NCBI GenBank assembly: GCA_021735405.1
Contig: JAIPHC010000006.1
Span: 1 to 32,089 of the forward strand
DNA length: 32,089 nucleotides
Source: Candidatus Omnitrophota bacterium
GTDB lineage: Bacteria > Omnitrophota > Gorgyraeia > Duberdicusellales > 4484-171
Reading direction: 5' to 3'
A model generated the notes under the pieces. It made no database searches. It saw nothing but the letters and a program-made list of their open reading frames with translations, and was not told where the DNA came from. Positions within the stretch are counted from its first letter, which is position 1. Every line of letters starts with the position of its first letter. Of this stretch, positions 1 through 7,230 are shown piece after piece. A program made the position numbers and the translations under genes.

Positions 1-2
1 CG

Positions 3-170
3 GTTGCCTATATTCTTGCTAATCTTTTTGCTCTCAAGGTAATCGGGGTCTATCTTGCTATTAGCACTTCCGACCTGCTGCATGGCTTGACTATGGGAAT
101 TTATTTTCAAAAAGGCAGCTGGCAAAAAAGATACCATAATCACCGCAAAATACTGGATATGGAAAATTAA
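3..170 (+). CDS. MATE-family efflux protein, C-terminal fragment
   Basis: Open at the left edge; 55 codons followed by TAA. The visible end reads as a membrane helix (ALKVIGVYLAISTSDLLHG) and then a short polar tail with GSWQKRYHNHRK. A last helix beginning with G-hydrophobic-A-x-S-x-x-L and followed by a G-x-W-[KR] cytoplasmic tail is usual for MATE multidrug/oligosaccharide flippases. Only about one eighth of a normal MATE protein is present, so the family is a reasoned guess; another polytopic transporter is possible. Confidence 0.55.
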   Translation, partial: VAYILANLFALKVIGVYLAISTSDLLHGLTMGIYFQKGSWQKRYHNHRKILDMEN

Positions 171-176
171 TCAGAG

Positions 177-319
177 GTTAAGGGGTCGTTTCCCTCGTTT
201 ATAACCCTTTGTTAATCAATGAGTTACAGACTGGCATTTTCCGCTATCTGCGGAAAACACTGTTTCATAAGTTCTTTATTTGCAGTAACTTATAACAGAG
301 GGAAACGTCCCCTCTTAAC
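177..319. repeat. MITE/REP-like inverted-repeat element, 143 bp
   Basis: The two ends are near-perfect inverted repeats: gttaaggggtcgtttccctc at the left and gagggaaacg followed by tcccctcttaac at the right. Inside lies a perfect 8-bp hairpin (TTTTCCGC at 237-244, GCGGAAAA at 250-257) and a second inverted pair (agttac 222-227, gtaact 285-290). There is no ORF. The nested foldback and small size fit a non-autonomous element of the kind mobilised by IS200-like or REP-associated transposases; the mobilising enzyme is not in this window. Confidence 0.7.
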
Positions 320-405
320 AAAATAATAAAAATAGCTCCTAACAACTCATCCCACCTCTGCTGATCTTATAATAACATATTTATCTTGCACCCCAGAAAA
401 TTAAT

Positions 406-420
406 AGCACTAAAAGTGCT
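406..420. repeat. Perfect 6-bp hairpin
   Basis: AGCACT-AAA-AGTGCT. It is not followed by a T-run on either strand, so it is not an obvious intrinsic terminator. It lies between the 143-bp element and the repeat-like stretch before the tRNA. Confidence 0.4.
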
Positions 421-447
421 TGAGCAATTGTTGATTTCTGTTACAAT
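420..447 (+). promoter_or_regulatory. Candidate promoter upstream of tRNA-Thr
   Basis: TTGAGC (420-425), a 16-nt spacer and TACAAT (442-447). It is the best sigma70-like pair before the tRNA, but would give a leader of about 120 nt. Weak evidence. Confidence 0.25.
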
Positions 448-452
448 TCTAT

Positions 453-568
453 AGCACAGATTACACAAAATACAGGTTATAATAAATTTTACAAAAACCA
501 GAGAAAATATTATTTCTATCTGTGTTCTCTGCAAACGTGCTTTTAGGTGATTTCTCTGTCATCTGTGG
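453..568. repeat. Degenerate inverted-repeat stretch (cacagat/atctgtg type)
   Basis: The left edge gcacagatta and the right edge of the form ctctgtcatctgtgg are imperfect inverses. Inside, CAGAGAA (499-505) and TTCTCTG (525-531) form a perfect 7-bp inverted pair. There is no ORF. Together with 177-319 this accounts for most of the gene-free stretch between the MATE fragment and the tRNA. Likely an eroded small mobile repeat; the boundaries are approximate. Confidence 0.4.
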
Positions 569-572
569 TTGC

Positions 573-644
573 GCCAAGGTAGCTCAGGGGAAGAGCAGGG
601 CATTCGTAATGCTCAGGCCGAGAGTTCGAATCTCTCCCTTGGCT
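573..644 (+). tRNA. tRNA-Thr (anticodon CGT)
   Basis: A full cloverleaf can be folded by eye. Acceptor GCCAAGG (573-579) pairs with CCTTGGC (637-643) over 7 perfect pairs. The D stem is GCTC/GAGC with a minimal 7-nt loop. The anticodon stem GGGCA/TGCTC (one G-U) holds loop TTCGTAA with CGT at 605-607, which reads ACG. The variable loop is 5 nt, and the T arm is GAGAG-TTCGAAT-CTCTC. The discriminator base is T644 and CCA is not encoded. The -35 box of the next gene's promoter overlaps the 3' end. Confidence 0.95.
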
Positions 645-671
645 TGATTAAAAAACGGTTTTATTTATAAT
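644..671 (+). promoter_or_regulatory. Promoter of the MFS gene; predicted leaderless
   Basis: TTGATT (644-649), 16-nt spacer, perfect TATAAT (666-671). The expected start of transcription, about 7 nt after the -10 box, is near 678, and the ATG is at 680. There is no Shine-Dalgarno. The -35 box begins on the tRNA discriminator base. Confidence 0.6.
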
Positions 672-679
672 ATTTAGTT

Positions 680-1969
680 ATGGTATCCCCTTATTTTAAA
701 ATCCTGGCCAAAAGAAATTTTTCTTTACTTTGGTCCGGCCAAATCACCTCCCAGTTTGGCGACAAACTGACTCAACTGGCTTTGGTATCTTTGGTGGGTT
801 TCTTTTTTAAGGACTCATCCAGCCTGGGATTAGCGGTAATTTTTAGCATGACTATAATCCCTGTAATAATATTTTCTCCGGTAACCGGTGTTTATGTTGA
901 CCGTTGGGATAAAAGAAAAACAATGTATTTCTGCGATTTTTTCAGGGGCGCATTAGTTCTTTTGATTCCGCTTTTATTTTTAAGAGCGTTTTACTTTCCC
1001 TTAATTTGTATAATTATTTTCATTTCTTCTACATTAGGCCGGTTCTTTATTCCTGCCAAGATGGCCTTTATCCCTCAGATAATTAAAAAGAAAGATATTT
1101 TTATCGCAAACACTCTGATTTCTGTAACAGCAACAACTGCGGCTATCTTCGGTATCGGCATGGGAGGTATTATTGTAGATAATCTTGGCCTTAAAGCTAC
1201 CTTTTATATCGATGCTTTAACTTTTTTTATCTCTGCAATATTTATTTTTTTTATTGCTAAAATAGAAAAAAAACACTTTTCTCCAAATGATATTGTCGGT
1301 TTGGGCCGGGAGGTCGTTCAAAATATAAAAAAATCTTTTTTAAAAGAACTAACTGAAGGGTTTAAGTATATTTTGGCCGCAGATGAAACAAAATATGCTT
1401 TCAGAACGTTTTTGTTTTTATTTTCCTATTTAGGAGCAATATCTACCGTCTATATTCGTTATATTCAAACTACTCTGGGAGCGTCTTCTCAGGACGTAAA
1501 AGAGGTTGCCTTTATCGGGATATTTTTAGGCGCGGGAATATTTTTCGGTTCATTAATTTATGGAAGATTAGCTCACAGATTATCGATAAAGAAGGTAATA
1601 AATTATGCGTCTCTTTCCGCTTCTTTTTTTCTTCTTTTTTTTGTTATTTGGATTAAACACAATCCCTTTACTTTACACGCTATAGTCCTTTCTTTTATTT
1701 TAGGAGTTTTGATTTCGCCGATTTTTATCGCTGTCAATAGCCTAATCCATAGCACCACAAAAAAAGCTCTTTTAGGAAGAATCTTTGGCAGCTTGGAGTT
1801 TATAGCTCATTTGGGATTTTTGATTATGATGTTTATCGCATCTATCTTAGCTGATTTGTTCAGTCCCTTTACAATAATAACTGCAATTGGTATAATTGGT
1901 TCTCTTTTTTCAATTATTTTTTTAATTAATGATGCTAAAAGCAGCCGAATACAAAGATCCTCAACATAA
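680..1969 (+). CDS. MFS transporter, drug/siderophore-exporter type
   Basis: 429 aa, about 12 hydrophobic segments. Near residue 70 it has the MFS loop 2-3 signature (GVYVDRWDKRK), and an internal repeat of this appears as YGRLAHRLSIKK in the second half, as expected for the two six-helix halves. The opening LAKRNFSLLWSGQITSQFGD is typical of the EntS-like/MFS_3 group of exporters. The substrate cannot be told from sequence. The ATG at 680 lies just after a strong -10 box and has no Shine-Dalgarno. The 3' end overlaps rnfC by 41 nt in another frame. Confidence 0.88.
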   Translation: MVSPYFKILAKRNFSLLWSGQITSQFGDKLTQLALVSLVGFFFKDSSSLGLAVIFSMTIIPVIIFSPVTGVYVDRWDKRKTMYFCDFFRGALVLLIPLLFLRAFYFPLICIIIFISSTLGRFFIPAKMAFIPQIIKKKDIFIANTLISVTATTAAIFGIGMGGIIVDNLGLKATFYIDALTFFISAIFIFFIAKIEKKHFSPNDIVGLGREVVQNIKKSFLKELTEGFKYILAADETKYAFRTFLFLFSYLGAISTVYIRYIQTTLGASSQDVKEVAFIGIFLGAGIFFGSLIYGRLAHRLSIKKVINYASLSASFFLLFFVIWIKHNPFTLHAIVLSFILGVLISPIFIAVNSLIHSTTKKALLGRIFGSLEFIAHLGFLIMMFIASILADLFSPFTIITAIGIIGSLFSIIFLINDAKSSRIQRSST

Positions 1970-3215
1970 TTTAAAAACTGAAAAGTTTTTATCGGCGGAA
2001 AAACTCTACCTACCCCTTTCTCAGCATACCGGAAAACCTTCTAAGGTTTGCGTTCAAGAAAATCAAATAGTTCAAAAAAATCAAATAATCGCTGAAAGCA
2101 ACGGTTTTATTTCAGCCTCACTCCATGCGCCTATAAAAGCAAAAGTTTCTAAGATAAAAAAACATTTTCATCCAAAGTTTGGTAAAACTAAAACTATAGT
2201 TCTATCCGCCCAACCCGAGCACAAGCCCGACGGCCATCCCAACCAAACTGCCGGCTTAGATCAATTTAGAAAAGATCAATTATTAACTGCTATTGCCAAA
2301 GCCGGAATAGTGGGAATGGGGGGAGCAGGATTTCCGGCTCAGGTAAAGTTAAATCCGCCTAAAGGCATCGATACCTTAATAATCAATGGTTGTGAATGTG
2401 AACCATATCTGGCTTCCGATTGCCGCTTAATGATTGAAAACCTCAAAGGAATTTTCAAAGGCATCGAAATAATATCTAAACTGGTTGCTCCCGAAAAAAT
2501 AATATTTGCTGTCGAAGAAAACAAAAAAGAGGCGATAAAAAAAATAAACTTTTTTCTTCATAGAAAAAAAAATAATTCTAAAATAGAATTACGAGTCTTA
2601 AAATCAAGATACCCGCAGGGAGGAGAAAAGCAGTTAATCTATTCTCTAACTAAAAGAAAAATTTCCGGCAAAATGCTTCCCTTTGATCTTGGCTGTATAG
2701 TAAATAATGTAGCAACTTGTTTCGCTGTTTATGAAGCAGTTTATTTTAATCAACCCCTAACCAGGCGCATTGTAACTTTTTGCGGAGACGCTTTGGTTGA
2801 ACCAAAAAACCTCTGGGTGAATATCGGCACTACTTTAGCTGAATTAATTGAAAAAGAAATAATCAAGTTTAAAAAAAATCCAAAAAAAATAATATTCGGG
2901 GGGCCAATGATGGGGGATGCAGTTACTAATTTGGCCAACCCTATTTTAAAAACAACCAGCGGTGTTTTATTTTTAGAAAAATTGCCTAAAAAAGAAGAAG
3001 AATCAGCCTGTATAAGATGCGGCCGTTGCGTAAATTATTGCCCAATAAACCTTATTCCGCTTGAATACGCAAAGATGGTAAAAAAGGAAAAATATCAAGA
3101 GTTAAAAGATTATTACATAAAAGATTGTATTGAATGTGGCTGCTGTAGTTATGTTTGTCCGGCTCAAATACCAATATTGGATTATATAAAATTGGGCAAG
3201 GAAAAGATAAAATGA
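1929..3215 (+). CDS. rnfC: Rnf electron transport complex subunit C
   Basis: 428 aa, the peripheral NADH/flavin-binding iron-sulfur subunit of the Rnf complex. An N-terminal barrel-sandwich segment (LPLSQHTGKPSKV) is followed by the glycine-rich GMGGAGFPAQVKL and NGCECEPYLASD motifs of the NADH/FMN site. Two ferredoxin clusters follow, CIRCGRCVNYCP (from residue 361) and CIECGCCSYVCP (from residue 400). First gene of rnfCDGEAB. The start is uncertain: tandem ATGs at 1929 and 1932 lie inside the MFS gene without a clear ribosome site, but the family N-terminus is only covered if one of them is used. It ends in ATGA overlap with rnfD. Confidence 0.95.
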   Translation: MMLKAAEYKDPQHNLKTEKFLSAEKLYLPLSQHTGKPSKVCVQENQIVQKNQIIAESNGFISASLHAPIKAKVSKIKKHFHPKFGKTKTIVLSAQPEHKPDGHPNQTAGLDQFRKDQLLTAIAKAGIVGMGGAGFPAQVKLNPPKGIDTLIINGCECEPYLASDCRLMIENLKGIFKGIEIISKLVAPEKIIFAVEENKKEAIKKINFFLHRKKNNSKIELRVLKSRYPQGGEKQLIYSLTKRKISGKMLPFDLGCIVNNVATCFAVYEAVYFNQPLTRRIVTFCGDALVEPKNLWVNIGTTLAELIEKEIIKFKKNPKKIIFGGPMMGDAVTNLANPILKTTSGVLFLEKLPKKEEESACIRCGRCVNYCPINLIPLEYAKMVKKEKYQELKDYYIKDCIECGCCSYVCPAQIPILDYIKLGKEKIK

Positions 3216-4162
3216 CCCCTCAGTTAAAACTAACAGTCAGCGGATCTCCTCACTTAAAAGACAAGGCAAAAACATCTTATATTATGCGGGATGTAATCAT
3301 CGGGCTTCTTCCCGCCGTCGGTGCTGCAATTTATTTTTTTGGTATCTTGGCAGCCATCTTAATTCTCAACTGTGTAGTTACTGCTTTGCTAACTGAATGG
3401 ATTATAAATCGAATCAGAAAACAAAAAAATACTATCTATGATTTTAGCGCGGCAGTTACCGGAATACTGGTAGCCCTGATCCTGCCGCCTTCAATCGCCT
3501 GGTATGGAGCAACAATTGGTGTGGTATTTGCGATATTGGTGGGAAAACATTTATTTGGCGGATTAGGTTCAAATATATTCAATCCTGCTCTTTTAGGCAG
3601 AGCCTTTTTAGCTGCAGCTTATCCAAGAATGCTTACGACTTACACAAAACCGGGTCAATTTGATACAATTACCGAAGCAACTCCTTTGATGCTTCAAAAG
3701 TTCAGCCATAAATTAACGTCTTTAGATAAATTATTTTTAGGAAATGTTTCCGGGAGCTTGGGGGAAACTTCAGCAATTTGTTTGTTAGTTGGAGGGCTTT
3801 ACCTTCTTTTACGCAAAAGCGCCGGCTGGAGGATACCGGTTAGCTTGTTAATTTCTCTAACTTTGGTTGCGACTGCCGGATACTTAATAAACCCAATTCT
3901 GGGAACGCCCGTATTTCATCTTTTAGCCGGAGGATTGCTTTTAGGAACATTTTTTATGGCAACAGACCCAGCCACAACACCTGTAACCGCAAAAGGAAGA
4001 TTTATTTTTGGAGCAACTTGCGGTATTTTAATTATGGTAATAAGATATTTTAGCAACTTACCAGAAGGCGTAATGTATTCAATACTTTTTTGTAACGCGC
4101 TGGTACCTTTAATAAACCGTTACACAAAACCTAAAGCATTTGGCCGAAAGGAGAGGGAATGA
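3212..4162 (+). CDS. rnfD: Rnf electron transport complex subunit D
   Basis: 316 aa integral membrane subunit of the NqrB/RnfD family, carrying covalent FMN. Many helices; family motifs SGSPHLKDK at the N terminus, GGLGSNIFNPALLGRAF near residues 116-132 and FFMATDPATTPVT near the end. The flavinylation site is D151-TITEAT157, in which T157 would take FMN; the usual S/T-G-A-T reads T-E-A-T. I chose ATG 3212 over an upstream ATG at 3155 because it overlaps the rnfC stop as ATGA and has AAGGA at 3197-3201; the extra 19 residues look unlike RnfD. Confidence 0.94.
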   Translation: MTPQLKLTVSGSPHLKDKAKTSYIMRDVIIGLLPAVGAAIYFFGILAAILILNCVVTALLTEWIINRIRKQKNTIYDFSAAVTGILVALILPPSIAWYGATIGVVFAILVGKHLFGGLGSNIFNPALLGRAFLAAAYPRMLTTYTKPGQFDTITEATPLMLQKFSHKLTSLDKLFLGNVSGSLGETSAICLLVGGLYLLLRKSAGWRIPVSLLISLTLVATAGYLINPILGTPVFHLLAGGLLLGTFFMATDPATTPVTAKGRFIFGATCGILIMVIRYFSNLPEGVMYSILFCNALVPLINRYTKPKAFGRKERE

Positions 4163-4704
4163 AAGAAGTAATTAAAATTTCTGCTACTTTAACTTTAATT
4201 TGTTTGATTTGCGCATTTTTACTCGCCCTGGCCTACAACACAGCCGAAGGAAAAATAGAAGCAAATCAAAAAAAGGCAATAGAGAATTCGATAAACAAAC
4301 TGGCTCCGGAAGCAACAAGGCAAGATAAAATTAAAATTGGCGGCAAAACTTTATGGAAGCTTTATCGGAATAATGATTTAACCGGCTATGCCGCTATCGC
4401 CTCAGGCCAAGGCTATGGTGGTGAAATTAGGATAATGATAGTAACCGGCCGGAACTTAGAAAAAATAAAAGGAATTGAAATAATTGAATCAAATGAAACT
4501 CCCGGCTTGGGCTCAAAAATTCAAGAAAAAGATTTTAAAAACCAATTTAAAAACCTAGAAATTAGAAAACCGATCAGTTATACAAAAGAAAAACCGGCTA
4601 AACCAAATCAGATTCAAGCAATAACTGGAGCTACGATATCATCAAAATCTGTAGTCGAGATACTAAATAAGGAAATAGAGAAGCTCAGATATAAAATCCA
4701 ATGA
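4159..4704 (+). CDS. rnfG: Rnf electron transport complex subunit G
   Basis: 181 aa. One N-terminal membrane anchor (about 7-27), then an extracytoplasmic FMN-binding domain. SNETPGLGSKI (111-121) and the flavinylation motif ITGATISS (155-162, T159 the FMN-bearing threonine) are intact. It passes electrons between RnfD and the rest of the complex. The start overlaps the rnfD stop as ATGA and is preceded by a strong aaaggagagg site. Flavinylation requires an ApbE-type transferase, which is not encoded here. Confidence 0.94.
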   Translation: MKEVIKISATLTLICLICAFLLALAYNTAEGKIEANQKKAIENSINKLAPEATRQDKIKIGGKTLWKLYRNNDLTGYAAIASGQGYGGEIRIMIVTGRNLEKIKGIEIIESNETPGLGSKIQEKDFKNQFKNLEIRKPISYTKEKPAKPNQIQAITGATISSKSVVEILNKEIEKLRYKIQ

Positions 4705-5291
4705 AAAGACAACAAATCTTAAAAGGCCTTTGGGAACAAAATCCTATTTTTCGCCAGTTGTTAGGCATGTGCCCTACTTTAGCAGTTACAACTACTGCAG
4801 AAAACGGCTTGGCAATGGGTTTAGCGGTAATATTTGTTCTTTTCTTTTCGGAACTTGCTGTAACCTCTATCAAAAAGATAGTACCGCATCAAGTGCGGAT
4901 TGCAGTTTATACAGTAATAATCGCAACCTTTGTAACCATCGTTGATATTTTCCTAAAAGCGCAATTTCCCCAAATAAGTAAAAATTTAGGCCCCTATGTA
5001 CCCCTGATTATCGTAAACTGTATAATATTGGGCAGATGCGAGGCTTTTGCTTCAAAAAATAAACTATCCAACTCTCTTTTAGATGCGCTGGGGATGGGAA
5101 TAGGGTTTTGTTGGGGGCTTTTAGTTTTAGGCTCAATACGAGAGCTCTTAGGCGCAGGCAATATTTTTGGGTTTAAATTGATGCCGGCAGGTTTTAATCC
5201 ACTGGTAGTTATGATTTTACCCGCAGGTGCTTTTTTGGTCTTAGGATTTCTGGTGGCTTTAATGAACAGGGTTGAACAATGGAAAACTTAA
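4701..5291 (+). CDS. rnfE: Rnf electron transport complex subunit E
   Basis: 196 aa, six-helix membrane subunit of the RnfA/RnfE-NqrD/NqrE family. It has the family features GLWEQNPIFRQLLGMCPTLA at the start, NCIILGRCEAFA around residues 109-120 and GSIRELLGAG near 149. The conserved cysteines in the two half-helices (GMCP and NCIILGRC) hold the intramembrane iron-sulfur centre shared with RnfA in known structures. ATGA overlap with rnfG; overlaps rnfA by 13 nt. Confidence 0.94.
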   Translation: MKRQQILKGLWEQNPIFRQLLGMCPTLAVTTTAENGLAMGLAVIFVLFFSELAVTSIKKIVPHQVRIAVYTVIIATFVTIVDIFLKAQFPQISKNLGPYVPLIIVNCIILGRCEAFASKNKLSNSLLDALGMGIGFCWGLLVLGSIRELLGAGNIFGFKLMPAGFNPLVVMILPAGAFLVLGFLVALMNRVEQWKT

Positions 5292-5860
5292 TCTTAATTT
5301 TTATATCAACTATTTTAATCAACAACGTTGTCTTAAGCTATTTTTTAGGGATTTGCCCCTTTCTTGGTGTATCCGGCAAAATGGAATCTGCTTTAGGAAT
5401 GGGTATGGCAGTAACTTTTGTAATGACTTTGGCGACCTCGATTAGTTGGTTAATCTATTATTTAATATTGGAAAGATTCGGTTTATTGTTTTTAGAATAT
5501 ATCGTTTTTATTTTAGTTATTGCCTCGCTTGTCCAAATTGTAGAAATGTTTATCCGGAAATATTCAACAAATCTTTATCAATCCTTAGGTATATACCTTC
5601 CTTTAATTACCAGCAACTGTGCGATTCTAGGAGTAGCTCTCTTTATGGTGGTTAAAGATTATTCCTTTTTAGAAGCTGTAGTTTTTGGTTTCTCAGGCGG
5701 GCTGGGGTTTTCTTTAGTTCTAATAGTTATGGCAGGGATAAGAGAAGAGTTAGAATTTGCTGATATTCCTAAAGTTTTTAAAGGGGCCCCGCTTACCTTG
5801 ATTACTGCCGGTATTTTAGCCCTAATCTTTATGGGATTTTCAGGGCTAGGAGGAGGATAA
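5279..5860 (+). CDS. rnfA: Rnf electron transport complex subunit A
   Basis: 193 aa, six-helix partner of RnfE with inverted topology. Motifs: NNVVLSYFLGICPFLGVSG in the first helix and TSNCAILGVALF in the fourth, carrying the cysteines of the shared intramembrane cluster, and GIREELEFADIP near residue 153. It overlaps the end of rnfE by 13 nt. Its final bases (aggagg at 5851-5856) provide the ribosome site for rnfB. Confidence 0.94.
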   Translation: MENLILIFISTILINNVVLSYFLGICPFLGVSGKMESALGMGMAVTFVMTLATSISWLIYYLILERFGLLFLEYIVFILVIASLVQIVEMFIRKYSTNLYQSLGIYLPLITSNCAILGVALFMVVKDYSFLEAVVFGFSGGLGFSLVLIVMAGIREELEFADIPKVFKGAPLTLITAGILALIFMGFSGLGGG

Positions 5861-6666
5861 TGGCTCAAGTAATTGCCGCAACCATAGTTTTTGGATTAAT
5901 CGGCTTAGCTTTCTCTTTGCTTTTGTCTTTTCTAAACAGAAAACTGAAAGTACCTGATGATCCTAGAGTAAAAGAAATATTAAATATATTGCCCGGATTA
6001 AATTGCGGAGCTTGTGGCTTTAGTAGTTGCAAAGCCTATGCTCAGGCGATAGTAGAAGATCCGAGTAAAATGAAAGGTTGCCGGCCAGGCGGAGACCAGG
6101 TAAATAAAAAAGTGGCAAAAGCAATCGGAAAAAAAGAAAACCTCAAAAAACAAAAAAAAATGCTAGTTGTTTGCTCTTGCGGAGCCGAGGAAAAAGATAA
6201 AAAAACAACTCATAACTATCAAGGTCTAAAAAATTGCCAATCCGCCCATATTACCGGCGGGGCTATTGACTGTGTTTATGGATGCTTAGGTTTTGGCGAT
6301 TGTCAAGAGGCCTGCCCTGTGGGAGCAATAACCCTTAAGAACAATAAAGTTTATATTGACCAGAAAAAATGTATTCTTTGCGGCAAATGCATAAAAGCCT
6401 GTTCCCGTAACCTTTTTAAGATAATTCCCGCTAAAGAATTGGGAAATTATTTTATTGCCTGCAATAACAAAGACCGGCTCAAAGAGGTAAAGGATGTCTG
6501 CAACCGAGGTTGTATAACTTGCGGGATATGCACAAAAGTCGAAGATTCTCCTTATGAATTAGTTGATAACCTATCTCGAATAAATTATAAAAATATTAAA
6601 AATAAAAAATCTTTAGAAGAGGGTAAAAACAAATGCCCAACAAACTGCATCGACATAATCAATTAA
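5860..6666 (+). CDS. rnfB: Rnf electron transport complex subunit B (ferredoxin-accepting)
   Basis: 268 aa. An N-terminal membrane helix (3-22) is followed by the Fe-S domain with C49, C52, C57 and C74 (LNCGACGFSSCKAY). A ferredoxin part follows, with cysteine groups around CVYGCLGFGDCQEACP, CILCGKCIKACS and CNRGCITCGICTKV. RnfB takes electrons from reduced ferredoxin. The start codon shares its A with the rnfA stop, behind a strong aggagga. The C-terminal tail carries two further cysteines (KCPTNCIDI). It is the last rnf gene; a repeat element follows. Confidence 0.94.
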   Translation: MAQVIAATIVFGLIGLAFSLLLSFLNRKLKVPDDPRVKEILNILPGLNCGACGFSSCKAYAQAIVEDPSKMKGCRPGGDQVNKKVAKAIGKKENLKKQKKMLVVCSCGAEEKDKKTTHNYQGLKNCQSAHITGGAIDCVYGCLGFGDCQEACPVGAITLKNNKVYIDQKKCILCGKCIKACSRNLFKIIPAKELGNYFIACNNKDRLKEVKDVCNRGCITCGICTKVEDSPYELVDNLSRINYKNIKNKKSLEEGKNKCPTNCIDIIN

Positions 6667-6687
6667 TTAGTTTCCATATTAGTGGGA

Positions 6688-6821
6688 TTAAACTCGAAGC
6701 ACGAAATCCGAATGTTCGAAATAATTTTCAAATGTTTAAATAACCAAAACTGTTGTTTTGAGAATTCGGTCATTAAAAAATTCAGATTTGTTTCGGATTT
6801 CGATATTCGGATTTCGGATTT
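6688..6821. repeat. Dispersed inverted-repeat element, family A, copy 1
   Basis: 134 bp between rnfB and the RseC-family gene. The left end has cgaagcacgaaatccgaat and the right end ttcgatattcgg plus atttcggattt, forming inverted termini. A second copy in the same orientation lies at 10808-10949; the two are clearly homologous along their length, differing by scattered substitutions and an 8-nt ttttcaaa duplication in copy 2. Its right edge ends 7 nt before the next start codon. Confidence 0.8.
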
Positions 6822-6828
6822 AAAAAAT

Positions 6829-7230
6829 ATGCATAAAGAAACAGCTACAGTAAAAAAAGTTTTAAAAGATAAGATTTTGATTAAAGTAGATAAAAAGGCG
6901 ATGTGCGGTTGTTGCCGGATTACTTCTGCCTGCAATAAAAATCAAGGCATCTTTGAGCTCCCCAATAATAATTTATATTTAAACGAGGGCAATAAAATAG
7001 AAGTGGGAGTTGAGGCCGGCAAAGCAATTTCGGCTATTTCTATAATGTTTATTATTCCTCTGGCTATATTTGTAATGGCTTTGGTTTTACTCCAAAATAG
7101 AGGAGAACTAATAAGTTTTTTGCTTGCTTTATCAATTATGTTTATTTATTATGGAGTAGTTAAGATTTTTATAAAAAACACAAATAAATTTAATATAAAA
7201 TTTTTAAGGAAACTTAAAGATGAAGACTAA
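6829..7230 (+). CDS. rseC: RseC/MucC-family membrane protein
   Basis: 133 aa. An N-terminal soluble part with a cysteine cluster (C26, C28, C29, C35 in MCGCCRITSACNK) precedes two membrane helices (roughly 63-85 and 88-110) and a basic tail. This is the layout of RseC, which in Escherichia coli works with the Rsx/Rnf complex to keep SoxR reduced; its place right behind rnfB supports the family. ATG 6829 is chosen because everything upstream in the frame is translated repeat sequence. No ribosome site is visible, since the repeat abuts the start. The function here may be Rnf assembly or maturation rather than SoxR reduction. Confidence 0.8.
   Translation: MHKETATVKKVLKDKILIKVDKKAMCGCCRITSACNKNQGIFELPNNNLYLNEGNKIEVGVEAGKAISAISIMFIIPLAIFVMALVLLQNRGELISFLLALSIMFIYYGVVKIFIKNTNKFNIKFLRKLKDED

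Noticed and set aside
406-420. AGCACT-AAA-AGTGCT as a terminator of the MATE gene
   Set aside because: No T-run after the stem and about 235 nt beyond the stop codon; kept only as a hairpin.
3155-3211. Longer rnfD starting at 3155
   Set aside because: This part lies within the rnfC Fe-S coding region; ATG 3212 has a ribosome site and the ATGA overlap seen at the other rnf junctions.
6682-6828. Longer version of the RseC-family protein beginning at ATG 6682
   Set aside because: The extra 49 residues are the translated family A repeat and show no family similarity; ATG 6829 starts exactly where RseC-like sequence begins.
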